From assembly GCA_041686855.1 (NCBI GenBank), contig JAWLDA010000004.1, forward strand, positions 124,001 to 188,000: a stretch of DNA of 64,000 bases, read 5' to 3'. The position numbers and the translations under genes were made by a program. Numbering within the stretch: position 1 is the first letter of the stretch; each line of letters starts with the position of its first letter. Origin of the DNA: JAWLDA01 sp041686855. Lineage in GTDB: Bacteria; Bacillota; Limnochordia; DTU080; RSA5. Of the stretch, positions 1-8,304 are shown piece by piece. Below the pieces are notes generated by a model. The model searched no databases. It saw nothing but the letters and a program-made list of their open reading frames with translations, and was not told the origin of the DNA.

Positions 1-823
1 CCTAGGGTATAAAAACGCATCCGAGGGACCAAGTCTCCTCCTCGGCGCCGAGCTGAGCGCGTATGTCAATCAAGGGAGCTTCTTCTCGAATCTGCAAGAG
101 ACACGGATTGGGATGCACGTCTCCGACGTATACGCCTTTGCATCTAAGGAGAACACGTTCACCCTCGGTGTGGATTCCGAATGGACAAGCACGCAGGGGC
201 CGGTCTCGTTCTCGCTCGGTGGTCAGCTGTTTTATAGGAGTCGAGGCGCGACGAGGGCCCGCACGGCTGGGATCTTTGGAGCCGGCGCCGTGGGACGCAT
301 CCACGGCCGGTTTCGTGCGGACTATGTCGAGAATGCCGTGGGCACATTTCCGTGGTTTCAAAAAGATCTCGAAGGGCTCTCCGAGACGGTGGGCGACACG
401 CCGTTCTACCGCGGTCAGTTGAGTGTCTCGGCCGCCATTGTCCCGGCCTACCGACTCAACTGGACGCAAGAGATTAAGTGGAGGCGTCCGGTGAGCGGTA
501 GTCGCAGTGTGATGAGTGTGACGACCGGTCCGCAATTTAACGTTGGACTTGGGACAATCGGCGTGCAGGGTGGTATTCTTTTTGATACCGCTGGGCTCGA
601 GCCGGTGTGGCAGCTTCGCTATGAGACCCGCCCATTTCAGTCGAATGTCGACCTGCAAATCACGGCGGCCACACGTTCGCTCGACGGTGACACCCCGGTG
701 TTGTATGGGTGGTTGGGCGTCGAAGGTCGCACTATGGATGTCGGCGCGGCGATCCGATTTGAAGAGAGCGCGCCTGGAGCCCTGAGTCCAGCTCTCTATT
801 TCTCGTTACAACCCAAGTTTTAA
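1..823 (+). CDS. Predicted beta-barrel (outer-membrane-type) protein, 3' part only
   Basis: The reading frame is already open at the first complete codon (base 2) and runs 273 codons to a TAA, so the 5' end lies outside the window. The visible protein has no long hydrophobic helix. It consists of many short alternating hydrophobic/polar stretches rich in Gly, Tyr, Trp and Arg, separated by turn-like Gly/Asp/Ser segments, as in membrane beta-barrels. The last strand (ALYFSLQPKF) ends in a C-terminal Phe, with hydrophobic residues at -5, -7 and -9, resembling the signal read by the BAM machinery of diderm bacteria. The -3 position is Pro, which fits less well. The family was not recognised; an LptD-like or porin-like C-terminus is a guess. 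Small genes follow after 22 bases on the same strand. Confidence 0.55.
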   Translation, partial: LGYKNASEGPSLLLGAELSAYVNQGSFFSNLQETRIGMHVSDVYAFASKENTFTLGVDSEWTSTQGPVSFSLGGQLFYRSRGATRARTAGIFGAGAVGRIHGRFRADYVENAVGTFPWFQKDLEGLSETVGDTPFYRGQLSVSAAIVPAYRLNWTQEIKWRRPVSGSRSVMSVTTGPQFNVGLGTIGVQGGILFDTAGLEPVWQLRYETRPFQSNVDLQITAATRSLDGDTPVLYGWLGVEGRTMDVGAAIRFEESAPGALSPALYFSLQPKF

Positions 824-845
824 GGTTGGGAAGGAGGGGCAACCC

Positions 846-920
846 GTGGACTTCTTGGCGTTGATCGGATTTGTGGTGGTCGTAATGTGGCTCATCAACG
901 AGCTTCCGAAGATGTTTTAA
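846..920 (+). CDS. 24-residue single-pass membrane miniprotein
   Basis: A GTG start sits 8 bases after a strong AAGGAGG (831-837). The frame encodes 24 residues. About 15 hydrophobic residues (LALIGFVVVVMWLI) form one predicted helix, followed by a short tail ending KMF. It lies 22 bases after the barrel-like gene and 16 bases before the next small gene, so cotranscription is likely. Too short for family assignment. The case for a real gene is the ribosome-binding site, the spacing and the clean helix. Confidence 0.45.
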   Translation: MDFLALIGFVVVVMWLINELPKMF

Positions 921-936
921 GGGAGCGTGAAAAAGC

Positions 937-1083
937 GTGACGGATAATGAATCGGCGCCGAGGAACGATGCGGGTGCCCATGATTCAACCCCAGAGAATC
1001 GCGAGACTGAGCGGCGGGTTGAGGCGATCATCGCCGAGTACCAGACTCAGTTGGAGGCGTTGAGCGATGATGACACCGAGTGA
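937..1083 (+). CDS. 48-residue charged protein preceding the Fic/Doc-like gene
   Basis: GTG-initiated frame of 48 codons preceded by GGGAGCG. The product is hydrophilic: a polar, probably disordered N-terminal half is followed by a predicted amphipathic helix (ERRVEAIIAEYQTQLEAL) and an acidic end (SDDDTE). Its 3' end overlaps the Fic/Doc-like gene by 17 bases, the arrangement seen for antitoxin-toxin pairs and other translationally coupled partners. No DNA-binding motif or known antitoxin family was recognised, so a partner role is inferred from position only. Confidence 0.45.
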   Translation: MTDNESAPRNDAGAHDSTPENRETERRVEAIIAEYQTQLEALSDDDTE

Positions 1084-1456
1084 GGCGGCCGTCGTGCAGC
1101 GAACGGTAGCCCAGTCTTTCGACGATCCAATCGGAGTGCGAAACCCTTCGGAGCTCGAGTGGGTATTGGCCCGTCCGTTTGCTCGCCAAAACGGAATCCC
1201 GGCTTATCCTACATTCTTTAGTCAAGTGAGCGCAATGGTGCAAGGCGTGTTGGAGAAGCGGCCCTTTGCCGGTGCCAACCGGCGTACCGCCCTGTGCATG
1301 CTCGTGCTCCTTCTGCAACAAAAGGGGTATCGCTTGCGATTGAGCGGCGACGAGTTCGAGCGGTTGGTCACCGGCGTCGAGCTCGGTTTCACGACGACAC
1401 ACCGGATTGCGGTGTGGTTAAAGAGTCATACTGTGCGTGAGGCGCGACGTCCATGA
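1067..1456 (+). CDS. Fic/Doc-fold protein with degraded active-site motif
   Basis: The 129-residue product is all-helical and of Doc (death-on-curing) size. The core motif region (residues 65-73, RPFAGANRR, then TAL) matches the Doc pattern H-x-F-x-[D/N]-[A/G]-N-K-R-T-A, and the following LLLQQKGYRL matches the usual helix after it. In known Doc and Fic enzymes the His is the catalytic base and the Asp/Asn at the fifth position helps bind metal and phosphate. Here they are Arg65 and Gly69, so AMP/phosphoryl transfer by the usual mechanism looks unlikely. The start is ATG 1067 or the adjacent ATG 1070, inside the upstream 48-codon gene. The downstream gene overlaps its stop by 4 bases. Confidence 0.65.
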   Translation: MMTPSEAAVVQRTVAQSFDDPIGVRNPSELEWVLARPFARQNGIPAYPTFFSQVSAMVQGVLEKRPFAGANRRTALCMLVLLLQQKGYRLRLSGDEFERLVTGVELGFTTTHRIAVWLKSHTVREARRP

Positions 1457-1680
1457 GATGGATGGGTATGATCGCGGCCTTGTTTACGCTCATCGCTGTT
1501 TTCTTTGGAGTTTCGAGTCTGACGGCCTTTGGTTATGGGGCCTGGGATATCGTCGTCATTCTTGTGCCTGTGGGAATCGGGGTCGCACTCTTTTTGACAG
1601 GACTCATTTACTTTGGCGCCTGGTCCGCACGAAAACTACACGAACGTTCGCCCTCAGACGACGAGCCAAACTCAGAGTAG
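1453..1680 (+). CDS. Small membrane protein, two predicted helices
   Basis: The 75-residue product has hydrophobic segments at about residues 4-25 and 33-56 and a short charged tail (ARKLHERSPSDDEPNSE). Its ATG overlaps the stop of the Fic/Doc-like gene (ATGA), implying translational coupling. leuS starts 38 bases downstream. The family was not recognised. Possible roles are a membrane anchor or a holin-like partner for the preceding gene, but nothing in the sequence decides this. Confidence 0.6.
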   Translation: MRWMGMIAALFTLIAVFFGVSSLTAFGYGAWDIVVILVPVGIGVALFLTGLIYFGAWSARKLHERSPSDDEPNSE

Positions 1681-1718
1681 TCCTCATAGGAGTCAAGTTA
1701 AAGACGAGGTGGTAGGCT

Positions 1719-4202
1719 GTGGCGGTATACGATCACGAAACGATCGAGACCAAATGGCAAAAGGTGTGGGACGAGAGCGGGATCTATCACTCCGACGAGG
1801 ATCCTGCGAAAAAGAAGTTTTACTCTCTTGAAATGTTTCCGTACCCTTCGGGGCGTTTACATATGGGCCACGTGCGCAATTATTCGATCGGTGACGTCGT
1901 CTCCCGCTATTTGCGCATGAACGGGTGGAACGTCCTTCACCCCATGGGATGGGACGCTTTTGGTCTCCCGGCTGAGAACGCTGCAATCCAAAACCGCATT
2001 CCGCCAAAGCAATGGACGTGGGAGAACATCGATTACATGCGGGCCCAACTCAAGCGGCTCGGGTTTAGCTACGATTGGCGACGGGAGGTGGCCACGTGCC
2101 ACCCCGACTACTACCGCTGGACGCAGTGGATCTTTACACGGTGCTACGAGAAGGGTTTGGTTTATAAGAAGCGTTCATGGGTGAACTGGTGCCCCAACTG
2201 CCAGACGGTCCTTGCGAATGAGCAGGTGGTGCAAGGGGCGTGCGAGCGCTGTGACACGACTGTTACCAAAAAGGCGCTGGCGCAATGGTTCTTCCGAATT
2301 ACGGAGTACGCCGATAGACTCCTCGATAATCTGGAGAAGCTCCCCGGCTGGCCCGAGCGGGTGAAGACCATGCAGCGCAACTGGATCGGTCGATCAGAAG
2401 GCGCACAAATCCGGTTCCCGATCAAAGGTTCACAGCGCAGCCTTGCCGTCTTCACGACCCGTCCCGATACGATCTTCGGTGTGACGTACATGGTGATGGC
2501 GCCGGAGCACGATTGGGTGGACGAGCTGATCACAGGCGCGCCCAATGAGGCAGAGATCAGGTCCTTTATCGATCGGGTCGCCAGCCAAGACGAGATCACC
2601 CGCACGGCCGAGGATCGGGACAAGGAAGGGATCTTCACGGGTCGGTACTGCATCAATCCGATGACCGGCGAGGAGATCCCCATTTACCTGGGCGACTACG
2701 TGTTGGCCGGGTACGGGACAGGCGCCATTATGGCCGTACCGGCTCACGACGAACGTGACTTTGCGTTTGCTCGCAAGTACGAGATTCCAGTGCGCGTCGT
2801 CATCGTCCAAGAGGGAGGCGCCCGCGACGGGGCCTCCATGACGGAGGCGTACACCGGAGAAGGTCGCATGATCAACTCAAACGAGTTTGACGGGCTTCCC
2901 AGTGAGGAGGCGTGGGGGCGGATCGCACAGGCGATCGAGGAGAAGGGAGTCGGCCAGCGGGAGGTAAACTTCCGGCTGCGTGACTGGCTCATCTCGCGCC
3001 AGCGTTACTGGGGTGTGCCCATTCCGATCGTCTACTGTGATACGTGCGGAACAGTGCCTGTTCCCGCGGATAAGCTCCCGGTCCACTTGCCTGAAGACGT
3101 CGAATTTATGCCGTCCGGTCGCTCTCCGCTGGTCGATCTCGAGTCGTTTGTAAAGACGACGTGTCCTCAGTGCGGTGGCGCTGCAACCCGTGAAACGGAC
3201 ACCATGGACACCTTTGTCGACTCCTCGTGGTACTTCTTGCGCTACTGCGATCCCCAAAATACGGGAGCCCCTTTCGCCAAAGAGAATGCCGATTACTGGA
3301 TGGGCGTCGATCAGTACATCGGTGGAATTGAGCACGCGATCTTGCACTTGATGTACGCGCGCTTCTTTACGATGGTCCTTCACGACCTCGGCCTGACGAG
3401 TGTCGAAGAGCCGTTTGAGAACCTGCTCACCCAAGGGATGGTCCTCAAGGACGGCGCGAAAATGTCAAAGTCGAAAGGGAACGTGGTCGATCCCGGTCAG
3501 ATCATCGAAAAGTACGGTGCGGATACGGCGAGACTATTCATCCTCTTCGCGGCTCCGCCTGAGCGCGATTTGGAGTGGAGCGACGCCGGGGTGGAAGGCT
3601 CCTATCGCTTCCTCAATCGAGTAAACCGCTTGGTGTTGGAGTTGGCGCCTCAACTTAGGGAAGCGGCCTCGGACTCGAACGCGTTCGGGGAGTTGTCCGA
3701 AGCTGATCGCAACCTGCGCCGCCAGGTGCACACCTCTCTCAAACGCGTCACAGAGGACGTGGGCCGGCGGATGCAGTTCAACACGGCGATCAGCGCCGTG
3801 ATGGAGCTGGTCAACGGGATCTACGCGTATAAAGATCAGGGCGAAGAGGCGCAGAATCCGGCTGTGTTAAAAGAGGCCTTGGAGCTTACAATAACGATGC
3901 TGGCTCCCTTTGCGCCCCACCTCAGTGAGGAGCTTTGGCATGAGATGGGCCATCAGACGTCGGTCCATCTGGAATCGTGGCCAACCTACGATGAAGGTGC
4001 GACCGTCGTCGACGAGGTGGCGATCGTGGTGCAGGTGAACGGCAAAGTGCGTGATCGTCTCACCGTTGCGGTCGACACCGACGAAGAGAGCCTCGGCAGA
4101 CTGGCCCTGGAGTTGCCACGGGTCCAGGAGTTCGTCTCCGGCAAGAGCGTCCGGAAAGTGATTACGGTGCCGGGGCGCCTCGTCAACGTCGTCGTCGGTT
4201 AG
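1719..4202 (+). CDS. leuS: Leucine-tRNA ligase
   Basis: Cytoplasmic class Ia synthetase that charges tRNA-Leu. The 827-residue length is normal for bacterial LeuRS. The HIGH motif is HMGH at residues 48-51 (within PYPSGRLHMGH), Cys-rich zinc-binding pairs occur near residue 157 (WCPNC, CERCD), the CP1 editing domain spans roughly 220-420 (TTRPDTIFGVTYM), and the KMSKS loop (AKMSKSKGN) lies near 580. A GTG start follows GAGGTGG. Only 38 bases separate it from the upstream gene and no T-box leader is seen, unlike many Bacillota synthetase genes. leuS next to comEA-comEC-holA is common in clostridial lineages. Confidence 0.97.
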   Translation: MAVYDHETIETKWQKVWDESGIYHSDEDPAKKKFYSLEMFPYPSGRLHMGHVRNYSIGDVVSRYLRMNGWNVLHPMGWDAFGLPAENAAIQNRIPPKQWTWENIDYMRAQLKRLGFSYDWRREVATCHPDYYRWTQWIFTRCYEKGLVYKKRSWVNWCPNCQTVLANEQVVQGACERCDTTVTKKALAQWFFRITEYADRLLDNLEKLPGWPERVKTMQRNWIGRSEGAQIRFPIKGSQRSLAVFTTRPDTIFGVTYMVMAPEHDWVDELITGAPNEAEIRSFIDRVASQDEITRTAEDRDKEGIFTGRYCINPMTGEEIPIYLGDYVLAGYGTGAIMAVPAHDERDFAFARKYEIPVRVVIVQEGGARDGASMTEAYTGEGRMINSNEFDGLPSEEAWGRIAQAIEEKGVGQREVNFRLRDWLISRQRYWGVPIPIVYCDTCGTVPVPADKLPVHLPEDVEFMPSGRSPLVDLESFVKTTCPQCGGAATRETDTMDTFVDSSWYFLRYCDPQNTGAPFAKENADYWMGVDQYIGGIEHAILHLMYARFFTMVLHDLGLTSVEEPFENLLTQGMVLKDGAKMSKSKGNVVDPGQIIEKYGADTARLFILFAAPPERDLEWSDAGVEGSYRFLNRVNRLVLELAPQLREAASDSNAFGELSEADRNLRRQVHTSLKRVTEDVGRRMQFNTAISAVMELVNGIYAYKDQGEEAQNPAVLKEALELTITMLAPFAPHLSEELWHEMGHQTSVHLESWPTYDEGATVVDEVAIVVQVNGKVRDRLTVAVDTDEESLGRLALELPRVQEFVSGKSVRKVITVPGRLVNVVVG

Positions 4203-4234
4203 GACGGCCAAGAGAAGACCGGGAAAGGACGCGG

Positions 4235-5086
4235 GTGTCTGTGCCCTTCTTCGAGCTGCTGTGGCTCTTCGTGATCATTTCGACGGTATTGCCGGCGTTT
4301 CGGCAAAAACAGATCGAACGAGCGCGAGTGCGCGCGCTCCAGCAGGTTCAGACTGAGCAAGGGTCCCGCGTAATCACCCTCATTCATAGGCAGGAGTCGC
4401 TCAGCGTCCTGGGCATGTTGACTCGTCGGTATATCAACATCGAGGACTCTGAGGCGGTCCTGCGCGCGATTCGCCTGACGCCAGACGAGACGCCAATTGA
4501 CCTCATCCTGCACACACCGGGCGGGCTGGTCTTGGCGAGTGAGCAGATTGCCCGCGCGATCGCGAAACACCCGGCGCGTGTACGGGTCTTTGTTCCGCAC
4601 TACGCCATGTCGGGCGGTACCATGATCGCTTTGGCCGCCGACGAGATTTGGATGGACGAGAATGCGGTGCTGGGGCCGGTCGATCCCCAGTTGGGGAATT
4701 ATCCCGCCGCCTCCATCTTACGTGCCGTCGAACAGAAAGAGCCCAACCACGTCGACGATGAAACCCTGATACTCGCCGACATTGCTGCAAAGGCGATCCA
4801 CCAGGTGCGGCACGTCGTGATGAACATCTTGCGCGACAAAGTCGACGAGGAGCGCGCTGGTCAACTCGCGAAGACGCTCACCGCAGGCACATGGACTCAT
4901 GACTTCCCAATCACCTGCGATATGCTTAAGAGCTTTGGCTTGCCGGTTGAGTGTCGACTCCCTCGTTCAATCTACGCGTTGATGGAACTTTACCCGCAAC
5001 CTGCCCAACGCAGACCCTCTGTGCAATACTTACCCATGCCACAGCGCGGCGGCGACGGGCGTGATTCGATGCAGGAGAAGGCGTAA
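4235..5086 (+). CDS. Membrane-anchored ClpP-class serine protease (SDH family)
   Basis: The 283-residue protein has one N-terminal helix (about residues 6-21) and a ClpP/crotonase-fold domain. It shows the HTPGG motif near residue 93 and a nucleophile motif HYAMSGGTMIAL with probable catalytic Ser126, the pattern of the SDH_sah (serine dehydrogenase proteinase) family related to SppA. It probably cleaves membrane-associated peptides or proteins at the inner face of the cytoplasmic membrane. GTG start with AAAGGA upstream, 32 bases after leuS. A second ClpP-class membrane protease, NfeD, is encoded at 34247. The substrate is unknown. Confidence 0.85.
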   Translation: MSVPFFELLWLFVIISTVLPAFRQKQIERARVRALQQVQTEQGSRVITLIHRQESLSVLGMLTRRYINIEDSEAVLRAIRLTPDETPIDLILHTPGGLVLASEQIARAIAKHPARVRVFVPHYAMSGGTMIALAADEIWMDENAVLGPVDPQLGNYPAASILRAVEQKEPNHVDDETLILADIAAKAIHQVRHVVMNILRDKVDEERAGQLAKTLTAGTWTHDFPITCDMLKSFGLPVECRLPRSIYALMELYPQPAQRRPSVQYLPMPQRGGDGRDSMQEKA

Positions 5087-5219
5087 GCGAGCAGGAGTTT
5101 CGGTTACATCAGGAGTGGGGCCTGGTTCTTCCAGGAGAAGGACGCCCGTCCCTCGAACATTGTAGAGCCTACGCGTCCAGCGCGCGTGTCCGCCTGCCCG
5201 AGGTCTGGAGGTTGACCTC

Positions 5220-5708
5220 GTGTTTTCTCTCTCCCGTTACGAAGTGGCCGTCGCTGTTGGCTTACTCCTCATTCTCGCGTTCAATACAGGGTTTCGTGCC
5301 TTGATGCATGCCCAACTCCCCGCTGTCGGCGTGAGGGCCGCCCATGCCAGCGCGGCGACGGCGGAGCCGGACGACGAATCCGACACACTCTCTACCGGCC
5401 ACCCGGCTCCTGACGCCACGGTTGTCAGCTCGACTCCTGACCCGACGATTCGCAGCTCGACAGGCGTGGCGACAAGCGACAGTGAGTCCGTATCCAAAGA
5501 AGAAATGATCGATATCAACACCGCTGAGCTGAGCGAGTTGCTGTCGCTGCCGGGGATTGGGCCCACACTGGCGGGGCGGATCCTCGACTACCGTCGCGAG
5601 CACGGACCGTTCCAAAGTGTGCTCGAGTTGCTCCAAGTAAAGGGGATCGGAACAAAGCGGCTGGAGAGGCTCACGCCGTTAGTTCAGGTTGGAGGCAGCG
5701 ACGATTAA
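5220..5708 (+). CDS. comEA: ComEA competence DNA-binding protein
   Basis: Membrane-anchored double-stranded-DNA receptor for natural transformation, handing DNA to ComEC. The 162-residue protein has one transmembrane helix (about 8-26), a Ser/Thr/Asp-rich extracellular linker (40-97) and a tandem helix-hairpin-helix domain (about 99-160; motifs LSLPGIGPTLA and LLQVKGIGTKRLERL). The GTG start follows TGGAGG by 8 bases. The 133 bases before it carry only a small hairpin (5121-5135) and no clear promoter. The end overlaps the comEC frame by 20 bases. Confidence 0.94.
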   Translation: MFSLSRYEVAVAVGLLLILAFNTGFRALMHAQLPAVGVRAAHASAATAEPDDESDTLSTGHPAPDATVVSSTPDPTIRSSTGVATSDSESVSKEEMIDINTAELSELLSLPGIGPTLAGRILDYRREHGPFQSVLELLQVKGIGTKRLERLTPLVQVGGSDD

Positions 5709-8217
5709 GGCGCCGGCGCTGTACGGTTTCGTGCTCGGCCTCGCGGGCGCCTATGCCGGGGTCCGCATCCTGCCGATGACGTGGATGCCTGGATTGCTCG
5801 GGTGCGCTCTATTAACACTCCTCGGCGCTCTGTGGTCTCGGCGCAGCACGCTTTTCTCTCATCCAAGCGTGCTGCGCTGGGCGCTCGGTCTTCTCGTGCT
5901 CCTTGCATTCTGCGCCGCGTCTGCCCAGCGGTATCAAGAGTTTGAGCGTTGGGAGCGCCAGGTCCAACGAGGGGAGCGAGCTTGGGTCTCGGGGACGGTC
6001 GGTGATATCAGACCCTATGCAGGTGGACAGATCTCGTTGGATTTGTTGGTCGACCCCGTGGCGGGCTGGAACCGGTGGCACCTGCGAGTGATCGCGGATC
6101 CCGCCGATATGGTAGCGGCCCTGCAGGCGAGTCCGCCCAGTCCGAGCGGGGAGCTCCGTCTCCATGTACGCACGTACCCGTTTCGTCCGGCGGGCAATCC
6201 GGGAGAGTTTGACCGCCGTATATGGGCGCTTGGCAAGGGGTACGTGGCGACAGGATACTTAGAGAGTGATCGGGCAGGTCAGGAGGGACGCGAAGAGCCC
6301 TTACCCGATGAGTTGTGCGTACACTGGCCCGAGCTGCAGACGTTGCTGGGCGACGCCATCGGAGCGACTCACCGGCTCGCGTGGCGGTGGCGATGCGCCC
6401 TTTTAACCAAACTTCCGGAGCCGTCAGGAGCGCTCGCAGTTGCGATGGTGTTGGGCCAACGAGATGGGATCACGTCCGAGTGGAGTGAACGGTTTTCGCG
6501 GGCAGGCATCGCGCACCTGTTGGCCGTCTCCGGGCTGCATGTTGGCTTTCTCCTCCTCTTTCTCACGCCCGTGGCGCTGGCGGCGACAAGGCTCGCCACG
6601 TGGGCTCGCATGCTCCTATGGTTTGTGCCGGCGACGGTCGTCCTCGGCTTTGTAACGCTTGCGGGGAGTCCGGCATCGGCGATGCGTGCCGGACTGATTG
6701 CGGTCGTCGCACTCTTGGGAAAGGCCCTAGGGCGGCGGGTGTCGAGTTGGCAGATGCTCGGCGTTGCGGGAATCACCCTGCTCACGCTGAACCCTCATTT
6801 CACGTTCGACCTGGGCTTTCAACTCTCGTTTTTGGCCACCGCGGGGATCATCGCCGTGGCCGCTCCTGTAACCAGGGTCGTACGACGTGCAGTCCGCTCC
6901 CGGAGTCTCCTCAGTCGACTCGCCACGGCTTTGGCGGGGAGTGCACTGGTGAGCCTGATCGCGCAGGCGGCGACGCTCCCGCTCGTCGCCACCCACTTCT
7001 CATACCTCTCCGTCAGCTCCATCGTGACCAATCTTGTTGCCGTCCCCCTAGGGGCGATTGTGGTGGTGTGCTTCCTGGCGGGCCTTGTGATCGGCGAGGT
7101 GTACCCGGCGGGGGTCGGCCCATTCGTTTCGATCGGTGAATGGTGTGCGACACAGTTGCTGCGGATTGCAGAGGTGGGATCGAAGCTGGGCGCGGTCGAG
7201 GTTGCGATGTTCTCTTCCGCCATGTCGCTGGCGTGGTACGTATTCATTGCAGGCCTCCTCCTTCTCATTCGAGGAGCATCCCGCGCCGGAGGTGGTCGGG
7301 CAATCCGAGCGGGTCGAAGAATGGCGATGGTCGGTGCGACGCTCCTGGTGTTGGCAACGCTCCCGCCGATGATTAACAGCTTGACCGGGGTTGTGGAGAT
7401 TTGGGTCCTCGATGTGGGGCAGGGAGACTCCATTCTTATTCGCGCGCCGTGGGATCGCCACGTCCTTGTCGACGGAGGCGGAGTGAGTGGGCGCAGGGCG
7501 GCCTCCGGGTACGACATTGGGGCCGAACGGGTCGTGCCTACACTGCGCCGTCTCGGTGTGCGCCGGATCGACGTCCTCGTAAACACCCATCCCCACGCCG
7601 ATCACGTACAAGGGCTTGGCGCCGTTGTCGAGCAAAGGGAGGTCGGACGAGTATACGCTTCGTGGGCGACGTCTTCCTCACTCTCGTACCGTCGGTTTGT
7701 GGACGCCGTGGAGCGCAAAGGTTTACAGGTAGAGCGTCCGCTCATGGGGGATCGCATACAGTTGACGAACGATGTGAGTCTGCGTTTTCTCGCGACCGGC
7801 GCGCTGGATGAGTGGAGTGTCGGCACAGGCGTGAGTCCCAATCTCAACAATCGTTCAGTGGCGGTGGAGGTGACGGGGAGGCATGGGCGCTTCCTCCTCT
7901 TTGGCGACTCGGAAGAGGCGGCCATCCAAAGAATTCTCACGCAGGAGCCGGATTTAAGGGCGTCAGGATTCGTTGTCCCGCACCACGGCGCACCCCTGCC
8001 CACCATGCCGACACTGGTGCGAGCGGTTCGTCCGGACGTCGCCGTCATTTCCGTCGGCGCTGGGAACGCATACGGTCATCCTTCTGGCGGGGTCTTAAAC
8101 GCTCTAAATCAGCGTGGGGTGGCCATCTGGCGCACCGATCAATTGGGTGCGGTTCGGGTCAGACTCCACCCTCGCGGCGTGTCGGTAGATGGCGTCAGGG
8201 ATCATCCGGAAGGTTAG
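5689..8217 (+). CDS. comEC: ComEC DNA-uptake channel
   Basis: Polytopic membrane protein proposed to form the channel carrying single-stranded DNA into the cytoplasm. The 842 residues show N-terminal helices, a DUF4131/OB-like external domain (about 90-210), the competence domain with many helices (about 240-560) containing the ComEC signature HLLAVSGLHVGF, and a C-terminal metallo-beta-lactamase domain starting near 575 (VLDVGQGDSILI) with THPHADH near 632 and a late HHGA motif. The frame opens only at 5683, so TTG 5689 is the earliest start. The GGAGG at 5691-5695 lies after that TTG, so a later start such as GTG 5731 remains possible. Confidence 0.94.
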   Translation: MEAATIKAPALYGFVLGLAGAYAGVRILPMTWMPGLLGCALLTLLGALWSRRSTLFSHPSVLRWALGLLVLLAFCAASAQRYQEFERWERQVQRGERAWVSGTVGDIRPYAGGQISLDLLVDPVAGWNRWHLRVIADPADMVAALQASPPSPSGELRLHVRTYPFRPAGNPGEFDRRIWALGKGYVATGYLESDRAGQEGREEPLPDELCVHWPELQTLLGDAIGATHRLAWRWRCALLTKLPEPSGALAVAMVLGQRDGITSEWSERFSRAGIAHLLAVSGLHVGFLLLFLTPVALAATRLATWARMLLWFVPATVVLGFVTLAGSPASAMRAGLIAVVALLGKALGRRVSSWQMLGVAGITLLTLNPHFTFDLGFQLSFLATAGIIAVAAPVTRVVRRAVRSRSLLSRLATALAGSALVSLIAQAATLPLVATHFSYLSVSSIVTNLVAVPLGAIVVVCFLAGLVIGEVYPAGVGPFVSIGEWCATQLLRIAEVGSKLGAVEVAMFSSAMSLAWYVFIAGLLLLIRGASRAGGGRAIRAGRRMAMVGATLLVLATLPPMINSLTGVVEIWVLDVGQGDSILIRAPWDRHVLVDGGGVSGRRAASGYDIGAERVVPTLRRLGVRRIDVLVNTHPHADHVQGLGAVVEQREVGRVYASWATSSSLSYRRFVDAVERKGLQVERPLMGDRIQLTNDVSLRFLATGALDEWSVGTGVSPNLNNRSVAVEVTGRHGRFLLFGDSEEAAIQRILTQEPDLRASGFVVPHHGAPLPTMPTLVRAVRPDVAVISVGAGNAYGHPSGGVLNALNQRGVAIWRTDQLGAVRVRLHPRGVSVDGVRDHPEG

Positions 8218-8304
8218 AGTGTTTGGATCGGCAGCAAGAGGCGTCGTGTGAAGGGTGTAGCTTTGTGCATGGAGAAACCAGTTGGTCGCAGGAGGGGTTT
8301 CCCA

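Noticed and set aside
1681..1718. Possible T-box leader before leuS (also checked before hisS and aspS)
   Set aside because: The gaps are 38, 114 and 28 bases, too short for a T-box, and no T-box core sequence was seen.
5121..5135. CCTGG-TTCTT-CCAGG hairpin upstream of comEA
   Set aside because: A 5-bp stem with no T run is expected by chance in GC-rich DNA; not called as a terminator.
6819..7586. Long minus-strand open frame within comEC (and similar antisense frames in leuS, dnaK, dnaJ, tgt)
   Set aside because: These mirror the codon structure of GC-rich genes on the other strand, lack ribosome-binding sites and encode Arg/Pro-rich, non-family-like products.
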